A DNA stretch of 64,000 nt, taken from positions 22,829 to 86,828 of the forward strand of contig NW_025955126.1 of the NCBI RefSeq assembly GCF_022376445.1. The letters run 5' to 3'. Positions 11,169 to 21,613 of the stretch are shown in pieces. The stretch comes from Fomitopsis serialis. Taxonomy: Eukaryota > Basidiomycota > Agaricomycetes > Polyporales > Fomitopsidaceae. Under the pieces are notes generated by a model. It was not told the origin of the DNA and searched no databases. It was given only the letters and a program-made list of their open reading frames with translations. The translations under genes and the position numbers were made by a program. How positions within the stretch are numbered: position 1 is the stretch's first letter; every line of letters begins with the position of its first letter.

Positions 11169-14100
11169 ATGATGACAGCTTGGCTTGAGTACCGGGATGA
11201 GTATCTGCAGCACATGTACACTGCCCATGCCCCACCGACACCCGACGATACCGGCGAAGCGACATGCGACAAATGCTCGGCTGGGTCCGCAGAGTGGAAG
11301 TGCCTCTCTTGCTTCGGCCGGCCGGTGCTCTGCGATTCATGCTGCCTGTGGGAGCACGCCCGCCTGCCTTTCCATCGCCTGGAGCAATGGACCAATGCGG
11401 GTTTCTGGGCCCCTTCCTGGCTTCGAACCCTAGGCCTTCGCATTCACCTCGGTCACGAAGGCGCTCCATGTCCGTGTGTTGACGAGCCCGACAATGAGAG
11501 TGACTGGTCGGATGACGATTCTTGCAATGAATCCGACAGTGGTGAAGAGGATGAGGAAACCCTCGGTGATCCCCTGCGTGATGCGGCCGGGGTTGAGCGG
11601 GCTCCGGAAATGCATATGACAATTGTCGATACGTCCGCCGTGCACTTCCTCCGCGTCGAATGCTGCCGTTGCCCTCAGGCGGAGTCAATTCGCGGTCAGC
11701 TCCTCCAGGCCGGGCTTTACCCGGCAAGCCAGCTGAATGTCAAAACGTGTTTTACCTTCGACGTTCTGGATGACTTCCTCCTCGACAATCTCGAATGCAA
11801 GACGTCCGCGATGAACTATTATCGCCGACTTCGCCGGAAGACCAATCCGGCATTCCCGCATCGTGTGCCGGTAAGTCATGTCACCCTTGCGGACGGTTCG
11901 CCTTGTTCATTAGCACACTGCAGGATCGCTATGCGGAATTCATTCGTACAACAAGACAATGGACGCTTCTCCGGGCTATGATGCAGTTCGGATTCGGGCC
12001 GACATGGCGGGGCGAACCGGGCACGGGCGACCTTGCACTATTTTGTGCTGCCTGCCCACAGCCCGGAGTGAACATTCCAGATGACTGGGACAGTGACCCG
12101 AATGTGTGAGTGACCGGGCCGTAAGCCGGGAGCAGCAATTGAACGTACGGACAGGTACATTTACGCTCGAGGCTATGTCATGGACGGTAACTTCTCCGCC
12201 GAGCATATGAAGATGCGGAAGCCGGGAAACGATGTTCCGCTTATGCCCGGGAAGGCGTTCATGGTGATGGATGAAGAATTAGCACCTCATTTGAAGTCAT
12301 CCACTGATATAAAAATGGTGCGTGTGGTGAAAGTTGTGTTGAGGGTTGTGCTGATTCAGTACAAGAAACCGACATGCAATGACCACCAAGCTATCGCTCG
12401 GGCCAATGCTCACCGCCACAAATTACAGTCTACGGGAATTGGGGCCACGGCTTGCTCACGGCACGGATGTTTCTTTCCACATGTGGTTGTCAACTTCCAG
12501 GCCGGTGAGCGGCAGAAGAACATGGATTACACGCTGTCGGAAGCTATGAGTTACCGATCGGACGGCATTCGGAACGCCATCGTGCTGTACGACGTGATGT
12601 GTCAGTATGGGGTGCACCTTCCAAAACGCTTCAAGGACGGTCCGCGGCTCCGGATGCCGCGGGGCCTTACCCTTTACCTCGGCATCGGCTTGTTCCATGT
12701 ACATGGCCACCAGTCGAAGTGCCTCCTCGAGTACGCCCCGACGTTCATGCGCGGCGCCGGACAAGTGGATGGGGAGATCGTCGAAACGATGTGGTCTCCA
12801 TTGGGTAAGGTGTTCGGAAGTGCTCGGACGATGGCGACGTCGCATCGGCAAGAAACTCTTGACCGTCATATGAACGACTGGAATTGGCGGAAAATGGTCT
12901 CATTAGGTGCGGGAAGCAAATCAACTGTCCGGTGTTGCAGGTTCTCACCCCCTTCCAGTCCCAGCATTGAAGAAGCGCATTGCCGCAAACCGGGTACTCC
13001 TTGAGAGCTTCCGAGAGGCGCTGGAGGACCAGGAAGCCGGGATCGAAGCCGACATCCTGGCTCATGGATGTCAGCGGTCGCGGAAGCCCACAAAAAGCGT
13101 GTGAAGGATGTATCAGTGATGGACACATTTGAGGTTCAGGGCCAGCATGGTGGGTGGCGGGTGGCGGATATTACACCACTGATCGCTGACATGTAGAGTA
13201 GCTCCGTCAAGGGCGGAAATACAAATCGGTCTGACCGAAAAAGAAGGTGATAACAACACCATCGTCGGAGCAGCGGAGTGGATGGTTGAGGGAATGAGAT
13301 TGAGGATGCACAGTGCGTAATTACAATCCCGCCGCCGACATTCAACGCTCACACTCCGACAGAATGCGCTGCAGCGGGTAGTAAGGGCCTATGGGACAAA
13401 GACAACGGCAGAGCAGCGTTTGAACATCGCAAAACAGAGAAAACGGCTCGAACTCCGGATCGAGCGCTTCCTAAGGAAGGGGGAGGAGATTGTGGGTACG
13501 AACGAATGGGACGACGGTCGGCAGCATACCGAGGTTATCGATGACAACGGTGACCTATCCGACTGGGAAGACATGCAGAACAACGGCCAAGCAGCCGCCG
13601 GCCCAACGTAACAGGCAATGTCCCGGCTTCTACTCCGAAATCAAGAAAGCGAGATGGGAGGGCAGCGGAGTGGCGGCCGTTGTCACTTCCATCGTCCTAC
13701 TCTGTCGACACGATCAAGACTACGGACGTGCAGCCATATGCAAAAGCGGAACTGGAGCTACGAATCGGGCAAGCGAACGACATCTTGCACCAATTGCGGA
13801 TATTGCTCAGCCAAAAGTCGTTTGTAATGCGAGCGAAGGTGCGCGATGCCAAGTCTCAGTCGCGGAAGACACGGGCGTGGGCGGATGTGCATGCCGTTCA
13901 GAAAGGAGTGGAACACCAGGCCCGTATGTACAGGAAGGTGCGGCATGCGATGACAGTGCTCGGAGCAACAACGTCAACACTTCGAAAGTACCAAAAATTG
14001 GTGCCTGACGATTTGAAGGTCAGCACAGCAATTGTAGAACCGAACCAGAGGGGGCAGCGACATACCCGGCTACCCTGGATATGGACGACGGATGTTCAAG

Positions 14101-14441
14101 GCGATATGAACGCAAATGAGACAATGACGGAATGTAAGCAGGTTGCCGGTCACAGTACATCTACAGAGTCATGATTTTTTACAGTACACCGTGTGCATTG
14201 GTTCCGAGCACGGTCACAGTTCGAGCGAGCCGAAGAAGAGGACAATATCCTCCGCCGAGAGCTGGATTCTGTCCGGAGATACTTTGAGTACGAGATGAAA
14301 CGGTGGGCAGACCATGCCGCCCACCGGAAGAGCGGAAGGTATCCTGGGTATGCGGAGGTGTGCCGTCAGCGGCGACATATGTTCAAAATGCTCCAGAATG
14401 ATGCTGAGACTGCATATGGTATCATGTACCTTGGACGGTAA
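11169..14441 (+). CDS. KDZ transposase with N-terminal CxC2 cysteine cluster
   Basis: DDE-type transposase of the KDZ group, catalysing DNA cut-and-paste in the nucleus. The N-terminal CxC2-like cluster is CDKCSAGSAEWKCLSC..LCDSC followed by H and FHRLEQW. After an intron (about 11873-11925) comes DRYAEFIRTTRQW and an FCAACPQPGVN block. The catalytic core has YVMDGNFSAEHM (first Asp, about 12180), VLYDVMCQY, HVHGHQSKCL and GQVDGEIVETMW (Asp and Glu near 12760-12790). C-terminal helical segments continue through short introns: APSRAEIQIGL, RLNIAKQRKRLELRIERF, LPSSYSVDTIKTT, PWIWTTDVQGD, and VHWFRARSQFERAEEEDNILRREL before TAA at 14439-14441. All blocks typical of the family are present in order with plausible splice sites, so the gene may be intact. 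Exact introns near 12110-12165 and 12900-13120 are not certain. Confidence 0.85.
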
Positions 14442-14490
14442 TACAAACGGCCTCCTTGTATATTTACCGCTGTCCGAATTTCCCAACACT

Positions 14491-14620
14491 TCGGGCGTCC
14501 GACCGCGGACGCCCGACCGCGGACGCCCGACCGCGGACGCCCGATGTCGGACGCCCGAGTCGGACGCCCGATGTCGGACGCCCGAGTCGGACGCCCGAGG
14601 TCGGACGCCCGATCGCGGAC
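14491..14620 (+). repeat. Minisatellite array R5
   Basis: About nine units. Three carry ACCGCGG; the later ones alternate GATGTCGG (14 bp) and GAGTCGG (13 bp), then GAGGTCGG and GATCGCGG. Orientation as in R1 and R4, except that the first half-unit is reversed. It lies between the convergent 3' ends of the KDZ gene (14441, +) and the dioxygenase gene (14722, -). Confidence 0.85.
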
Positions 14621-14721
14621 GTGTCCTCTTCCTACACTGTCATGGTTCAATAACGCGGACGAGGCACACAGGTTCATCATGTATTCGGTCATGCTACAAA
14701 CGAACATATCTAATACCTAGC

Positions 14722-15966
14722 TAAAAGTCGACTGTCAGCCAACTGGTCTTCTTCACCTTCGCCCATTTGTGTACTTGGGGTCTAAGGTAGTATACAACGC
14801 AAAGCCTCTCCCTATTGGAATGTGATACGGAGTGAGGGATTAGGGCCCCGGAGAACAAGCCGCGCACCCGCCGGCGTACTGTAAGGTGAGGCCGAGGGTC
14901 GGGAGCTCTAATACCGTGTCGTTGTCCCCACCAATCGTGATGAGGAGATCGTACCAATCCTTTGCCGACATTCGGTCAAGGTGGAGGGGCGATCGGCGGT
15001 TGGTGATAACGGACATGGCATTGAATGGAGTACCCCACAAGGGGAGCACGTCCGCAATGTCGGGACAAATCCGAGTTGAGGCGAGCGCCGCATAGCCCAT
15101 AGCATGCAACTCCGGATGAATTATCCGGAGCATGCCCGCAATGAGGGCGTGCTGCTCTGTCATTGCCCGGAACCAATCCCGGCCGGGAGATTGTTCCTCC
15201 GATAAAGTTGAGGACACCTGTGGCGGATATGTAGTGCCCTGGGGGAGACAACATCAGTCCGGCACTGCTGGTGCGCACTGCTGCATACCTGGTGACCTTG
15301 CTGGTACCAACCCGGGGAGAAAGATATGCACCCGGGATCCAGGCTTTGCCATTGTCCGGTTGCCGCGAAGTTGTCCGGGTGATTCCGCCATGTTGTCGAA
15401 GCCTGCCCACGAGACTTTGCGAGCATCGGATTGAGTAGAAACATATTTTCCCATATCTTAAGCTGCACGGTGTGTTTATTAGCATCACCATAAGCAGGGA
15501 AGGTATAACGCTCGCCTGCTGCTCGGCCGTTATGATACCAGGCAGGTACCAAAGCAGAACATGCCCCAGTGCATCGACGACGGTGGCGGGCTGTGTAAAA
15601 ATACCGTCGCCGAGTTCGAGGGGCGGGAATTCCTTCATGGCGCGATGAAGGCGCGGCATTGTCCGGTCAGAGATTTCCGCCGGGATAGCCTCCGCATAAT
15701 CCTCTGCATTCCAATTCACAAAAACTTGGCTTTGCAGTGAGCTTAGGTGTGTCGCCAACACATACACCATACTCACTTCGACGAAGAAAGGCTTCCTTAA
15801 TAATTTCGACCATTTGGTGTGCCTGGCCGATCATTTCCACACTAAAGTCGGCGTCCGGCGCGGGCAACAGATTCTGCCCAGCGGTGCCAGCCAAGTAAGC
15901 TAGTCTATACTCATACAGTGCAATCATATAATTGGCCGCGCGAATGTCGAGACTGTCGGCGGACAT
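14722..15966 (-). pseudogene. Probable TET/JBP-like 2-oxoglutarate/Fe(II) dioxygenase, one-base frame break
   Basis: Members of the fungal TET/JBP family oxidise 5-methylcytosine in DNA, and expansions of the family linked to KDZ transposons are known in basidiomycetes. The start ATG at 15966 opens MSADSLDIRAANY. An intron (about 15772-15724) leads to VFVNWNAEDYAEAIP; further introns lie near 15520-15468 and 15308-15240. Signature blocks are LDPGCISFSPGWYQ, HPELHAMGYAAL, WGTPFNAMSVITNR, then H-L-D (about 14983-14975), which fits the HxD iron ligands. PTLGLTLQYAGG follows at about 14880. At that point the frame is lost by what looks like a single missing base. The next frame continues VRGLFSGALIPHSVSHSNRERLC, supplying the distal His (about 14834) and the 2OG-binding Arg. 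It is either a recent pseudogene or an assembly indel. Confidence 0.6.
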
Positions 15967-16179
15967 GGCGGGAGGAGATTGTGTTGATCATGTGGGAAGG
16001 TTTGATGGGATTTTCACAGGGTCTGTATAGTTTGTACAACAGTCACACGCAAAAGCTGTGGCTGGTAAGTGTCTATTAATGGTGTTATATGCCCGGGAGA
16101 TCGGGCAGGTCTCCTTGTGATCAGGGCATGATGGGAGCCCGGGCCGCACTTTCCGGCGGTACCTTATCACGATTCAATA

Positions 16180-17045
16180 GTAATTGGAACGTCAGCATTC
16201 GGGCACAACCGGGCTCCATCCGAAATGCTGAGGATGCACACTGGTGGTGTTTGGGATGGCTAAACTGACGAACCAGCCAACACTAAGGAAAGGAACAGAG
16301 AGGGAGCGGGCTGGCAAATGTTTAGTGGAAGTAAATACGTTCGGCTGAAGCCCGGCCGAGTTCGCGACCGCACGACGCTCAGGTATTAGCCGGTTGACAA
16401 TATGTTGGCCGGCAGGGTTACAACGATGTGATCGGACGCCGGCCGCGCACCGATTGTTGGCAGTAGTCAAATGTCGGCCGCACAGATTGAAGTCCATGTA
16501 TCATATAGAACATGTCGCCAGCTGTCCAGCAACAATAGGAGCATTGATACGGGTGCGATGTCGGCCGACCGGGCAACAGTGAGGCCAAGACAAATTGGAT
16601 GAATCACAAAGAATTCCAGTATGCGGATCCCCGGGTGGTCGGCCGACCGGACTGTCACGGCTTGTCTTATGACCGGCCGCTGTGGGAGCAGCATCTTGTC
16701 CAACCACCGGCCGACTCGGTACAGACCCATCCGTCAGACCCTCGGCCGACCGGGTGTATATGGTGAGATTTGACCGTCGGCCGCTCCGTGAACGCCGACG
16801 AATCATACCATCGGCCGACCCGTGGGTGATGACAATACAGAACGTCAATCCGCACACACCCTGTGAGCCCTGGTTGGAAACACCCCCCCATCCAACTCGT
16901 CGGCCCATCCGAGGGTAGCCGGAAGTTCCATGCATCGGCCGACGCGGGTAATGACGGCTGAGTCAAACCGTCGGCCGACGTTGGGTGGCCGGGCAACAAT
17001 AAGTGAATCTCATGTCGGGTGGCCGGGTAACAAACCGATAGTTTG
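16180..17045. repeat. Interspersed TCGGCCGA palindromes
   Basis: No gene is supported across about 15967-17140. From about 16555 to 17045 the 8-bp palindrome TCGGCCGA, or one-base variants, recurs roughly every 50-60 bp. It is often followed by ACCGGG or ACGCGGG and a CAACA tract. The spacers are not obviously homologous to each other. It resembles in style, but not sequence, the CCGGCCGG-studded arms in E2. Confidence 0.6.
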
Positions 17046-17144
17046 ACCCCATTATGTGTAATGTGTACAATCCCACTAGTTGTGAAAATATGATGATTCT
17101 GCATTGCTTGGTATTGCCGAGAAGGCGCGTACCATCTATTCCAT

Positions 17145-17570
17145 TAGTCTGCTTCGAGCCTGAGGCTCTTGAACACTGTTTGCATCAGGTCGCGGAACTG
17201 CGGACGTAATTCGAAACAAGATACTCGTTCTTGGTCGTCTTCAACATGTCAGGTGCTTATCTGACACTGAGGAGCGGTGGCTGACCTCATGTTATCAAGA
17301 CTGTCGTCAGCGCTTTGAGTGGTCGATATGGGTCACAGGTATCCCGCCTGCCAGTGGTTTGTCCTCGCAACACATCCTTAACGTCGGGATACTTCTCCAC
17401 GAGAGTCATACAATCCATCTCGGATTCGCCACACTGTATCAGTGTACCTGACGCAGGCATTCAGAAGCCTATGTATGCATGAGGAGCGGTCCCAAAGCGG
17501 TCCATATGTTTCCTCTCCGCCATTTCTCGGTGTTATCCGTGACTGTGCCGAATAACAACAGGAAGTTCAG
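17145..17570 (-). CDS. Unrecognised coding remnant
   Basis: Three coding-like blocks on the minus strand fit short introns: one ending WRRGNIWTALGPLLMHT (about 17570-17475), one CGESEMDCMTLVEKYPDVKDVL (about 17442-17290) after an ACAG acceptor, and one FELRPQFRDLMQTVFKSL (about 17210-17145) ending in TAA. No family is recognised and no full model could be built. From 17571 to 17747 I see only a possible tiny plus-strand exon pair (MPGNV plus AQRITSDREC, intron GTAAGT..TCTAG at about 17626-17680) just before the Plavaka terminus. Confidence 0.25.
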
Positions 17571-18284
17571 CGCGGACTCATTTCCGCGCGGCGTCTCTGT
17601 ATTTCTCAGGCAATGCCAGGCAACGTAGGTAAGTCTTGTGTCATTGTGCGATGCTATCTCGTGATCTCTTACTGTCTAGCCCAGCGAATAACTAGCGACC
17701 GGGAATGCCATTCACGTCAGAGATATGTGTAGGACTGACAAGAGGTACATCAGGAAAAAACTCTCCTGTGAATGAGCAATAATTACACTGTATTCCGCGT
17801 AATGAAGAATAATTGTGCGCATTCGGTCACTTCCAGTAATATACCACACTAGCTAGGGTCCATGGGTCCCGGGTCTGAGTGCTCAATATTACTACGGAAT
17901 TATTGAGTATTTTATACGTATTCCGCAGCACATTAGGAGCTATTCATGGACATTCTACAGTTGGATATCTCGCCGCATTCCGTGAAAGAGCAAACAATTA
18001 ATGCATTGCATGAAGAACTACTACTAGTAGGTGCACTGTCGGGACCAGAACAAGAGCGAGGCGAGCAGCAGGAAAGCAGGCATGGAAGGTATCGAGAGCA
18101 TGAGGGGGAAGATGAGGATTAAGTAGCTGATTACTATCTACAGTATCATTGCCACCATGACATCCAGGCTCATTCGCCGGGCACGACGAGTCTATTCATC
18201 GGGTATGTCACTCCAGTCGATCTTGGCGGCATTGCCAGGATGCATGCCAGGATGCATTGCGTGTCCCACCCTACGATAAAGAAG

Positions 18285-20965
18285 TCAGTTAAATTCACCA
18301 TCACACGAAACAGGAGTGCTGTACGTCACGGCTGCGAAGACATCATGCATGACTCTGTGGTATCGCTTTGGGCGTTCGAGGCGGAAGGCAGTGAGCTGCA
18401 TCATGTGGGCCTGGTACGCAGGTGCACTGGTGGCACTGAAGTCGGAAGCCTTGCTTAGGCCGAGTTTGCGATCTGATATTACTGACTCGACCTCAAAGAC
18501 AGTAAGAGAACAAGACAACGCAAATTCAATTATCCAACATACCGCTGTCATAGCCAAGGCCATCATAGTCAGCGGAATCTCATACTCTGAGGGGGCACTT
18601 GACAGCGACGATGCGTATGTTCCACCATTTTGCAGCCCAGTACCGAGATACTGCATGTGCATGAAGAAAGCAGCATGTACTGCAGGCTTGACAAGTGAGT
18701 TCTCATACAGAGAACGGCGATCAAAACCATCCTGCAAGTAGAAACGTAAGTATTGGATACACGAGATCATTGGTACTACACACCGAGAGCGTCCAAGGAT
18801 AAATGTAGTTCATGTTCTGTAGAAGAGCATCGCCGCCAGGTACATCATGGTTGCCTGCAGTTTGACTCATGGATTGATATGCATGTTCGACAGATGGCGT
18901 TACAGCACGTTTGATTGCAGTTCGAAAGAGCCCTAGTCGATGGGAAACCTGCAACAACATATCAGTAAAGAAGCCGCAGGCGTAGAGCAATAAAACCGAC
19001 GTAAGCAGTCAAGGGTTTGACATAATCGCTGTAGGACCCTTTCTCCAATCGTTCTGAGACGTCGCCCTGGCCAGTGTACCCGAGCTTATCAGAGGCACTG
19101 ATTAACGCCTCAAGAGCGATGTCTTCGAGACCAGCCTTGTCCATTGGATTAGTCATTTCCTGGAGGTCGTCGAAACTAGCATAGTCAACTGGGTCTTCGA
19201 ATCCAAAAGCCATCATACGGTCACCGACGGTGTAGCTGTTATGGATTACTTGCTCCATCAGCGCACTCTGCGGCTTGATATCCATGGTCACACTTCGTGA
19301 TTTGCAGTTGATGACAATGCACGTCCGTGGCATCCAACGGTCATCGTCGTCCTCACGGCCGGTATGACGATGGTGCTTCGCGACCTTGATTTTCGAAGCA
19401 GAGGGACGGATGATGGGCATCTAGTGAAGAGTTGACAACATTCCTGTCGAGGTCGTATAAGAATGACTCACCTCCGACTTCAGTTTCTCTTGCTGCTTTT
19501 TAGTCAGCTGCAACAGTGGTTCACGCAAACCCAGATTTAAGTACACATACTGAGGTTACACGGTACGGCACACATACCTTCTTTGACACGGTCTGCGCTA
19601 AAGCCGGTCCAGTCTCATCAACCACGTCCGAGTCATCATCACTATCCTTGATATATTTCGCTGCACCGCGGGAAACAGCGTAGGAGCTTGTGTTGTTGTT
19701 ACGAGATGGAGGATTGACATCATCGTCCTCGCTCTCCACTTCTTCGTCCATGACAACGTCGGTGTCGTCAGTGGTCGGCGGTTCAGTAGGATATGAACCA
19801 ACACTTGAGGAGCGTGAACCCCTCGAGCGGAAGCGAGGCGGGCCTTCAGCTTCAAGTTCATTCATTGTACCGATGTTATCCGCATGTCGATTACCTATCC
19901 CGGTGTCGGAACACAGAGGCACGCCGCACAAGCCAGATTGAGAAACAGTCCGCCATTTGAACGTACTGTGCTCACCTGCAGCAGTGAAAGTGACACGCTG
20001 CGACATATTATACTTGAGTGACTAAGATCAGAGTCAACAGATTGGATTCGGCTTACCTCTGCATCGAAGTCGTCACAGACCTCGCGATGTTCTGCCTCCT
20101 CATCGTCCTCGGCGCCTTCCTGCAGCTCGTCATCCACATCTCCTTCTTCACCATCCTCGTCCAAAGCGTCCTCCGCAAGATGAGAAACTGACATAGAGTG
20201 GGCCGGCCTTGCGGATGTGATTGCCTTGGAAGATTGAGACATGGCCTGTGAGGCTAGTCGTGACTCGTCCGCAGGTTCGCTATCTGAGCGGTCAACATCA
20301 ATCCGAGCTGCCCGGTAGACTTTCTCTGAAGCATGACATTGGAGAACAATACTTGTAAGTAGATCAAAAGATACGTACTTTGAGTTGGCTTGGACAGTGC
20401 TCCCGAGGCGCCAGCAACCTTCAGCTTCTTTGAAGAGCGCTCTGTTTCTTTGTGGCTATCGGTGTTGAGCGACCTCGACGGCACCACGTCCTGAGGCGCC
20501 GTGTTCCTACCACCACCACTGCTACTGTTGACTTTCGCCGCCGACGAATCTGCTCTCTTCCGCTTAACCTGGGCTGCCTTCGACAAGCTCACTTCGCCCG
20601 CGGGTTGTTTCTTCTTCGCTACATCCAATAGATTAGAACTAAAGGTACGTCTAGTCTTCGCGAGACAGTATACCAGTTGTTGACTTCTTACTAGCTGTCT
20701 GGCGTTCCCCAGCAGTCTGCAAGCTTGACACGTCACGTCGAGGCTTTGGCACAATCTGAGCCCACTTGGTGTGAGCAGCTTGGGCTGTGACGCGCGCAGG
20801 CCGGTGAGCTGCAATTCAAAGGTTAGTGTGTGCGTATTAATTGTTGCATATATTCTTACCTTCCACGGGAGGCTCGTCGACCATGTCCTCGTGTGAGCTG
20901 TCTTGGTCGATCTTTGATATACGACCTACACGGCTAGCGCGAGGACGCTTTGCAGCTGCCGACAT
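18285..20965 (-). CDS. DUF6532-type protein of the Plavaka element (multi-exon)
   Basis: Role unknown; DUF6532-type proteins are basidiomycete proteins I associate with transposon-rich regions. The start ATG at 20965 opens MSAAAKRPRASRVGRISK. Exon 1 ends at 20860, and intron GTAAGA..TTGCAG joins it in phase to AHRPARVTAQ. Later introns lie at about 20693-20620, 20386-20335 and 20056-20010, with more downstream. The first half is basic and disordered, then very acidic (DEDGEEGDVDDELQEGAEDDEE), suggesting a nuclear protein. The C-terminal half has the family blocks MPRTCIVINCK, SHRLGLFRTAIKRAV, NYIYPWTL, AVHAAFFMHMQYLGTG and YEIPLTMMALAMTAVCWIIE. The stop is at 18285. It reads as complete apart from introns I could not all fix. 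Confidence 0.6.
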
Positions 20966-21613
20966 TCCTGGCTTAGGCGCTAGCAGTCAGTCAGGATGCC
21001 TCGACTTGAACAGGCATGAGGTAGCATTGAAAGCCACCGTCGAGGCACACGGACCCAGGACAACAGGATGGAGTTGTAAACAGCCAAGGCGTAAGTGATG
21101 CGCACCGTAGATGATTGTCTGTTAATGGAACGGCGACAGATCTACTGAATGGTTTTGTCGTCGAGACAACAAAGATGGGAGCTGTATGGTTGGTGTTCAC
21201 GGTGAGTCTTCGATGCTGCCAGTCTTCGAGGTAGTATTAAATGGTTGAATAGAGTTTCATGAAGGGAAGGATGCAAATGCGAACAGAGACGTGAAAGAGA
21301 GGAAATGCGCTGGCGGGTTAGGGTGCGGTGTGTGTTGTGACGCCGTGATGCCTTTCACTCTCACAGCTCGGCAACTTGCAGCGACTGCGTGACCAAACTT
21401 TACGCCTGACCGAGCCGCGCGCCGTCGACCATCGATCTCTGGACCCAACGTCGACGCTCGCCGTGTCCTCCTCCACCGTCTTTCTCTGCATCTGGGCTCC
21501 TTAATTTATTTGTACTTTAGTAAGCTGTGATTCTTGCACGGCCTCGATACATGCTGACAACTGGGCTTCCTAGCCTCTCCGTGTACTATATCAAACCCGA
21601 TTCCCGAATCATA
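20966..21613. promoter_or_regulatory. Shared upstream region of the Plavaka gene pair
   Basis: 648 bp separate the divergent ATGs at 20965 (-) and 21614 (+). No coding region is supported. It probably holds both promoters; no specific site could be identified. Confidence 0.45.
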
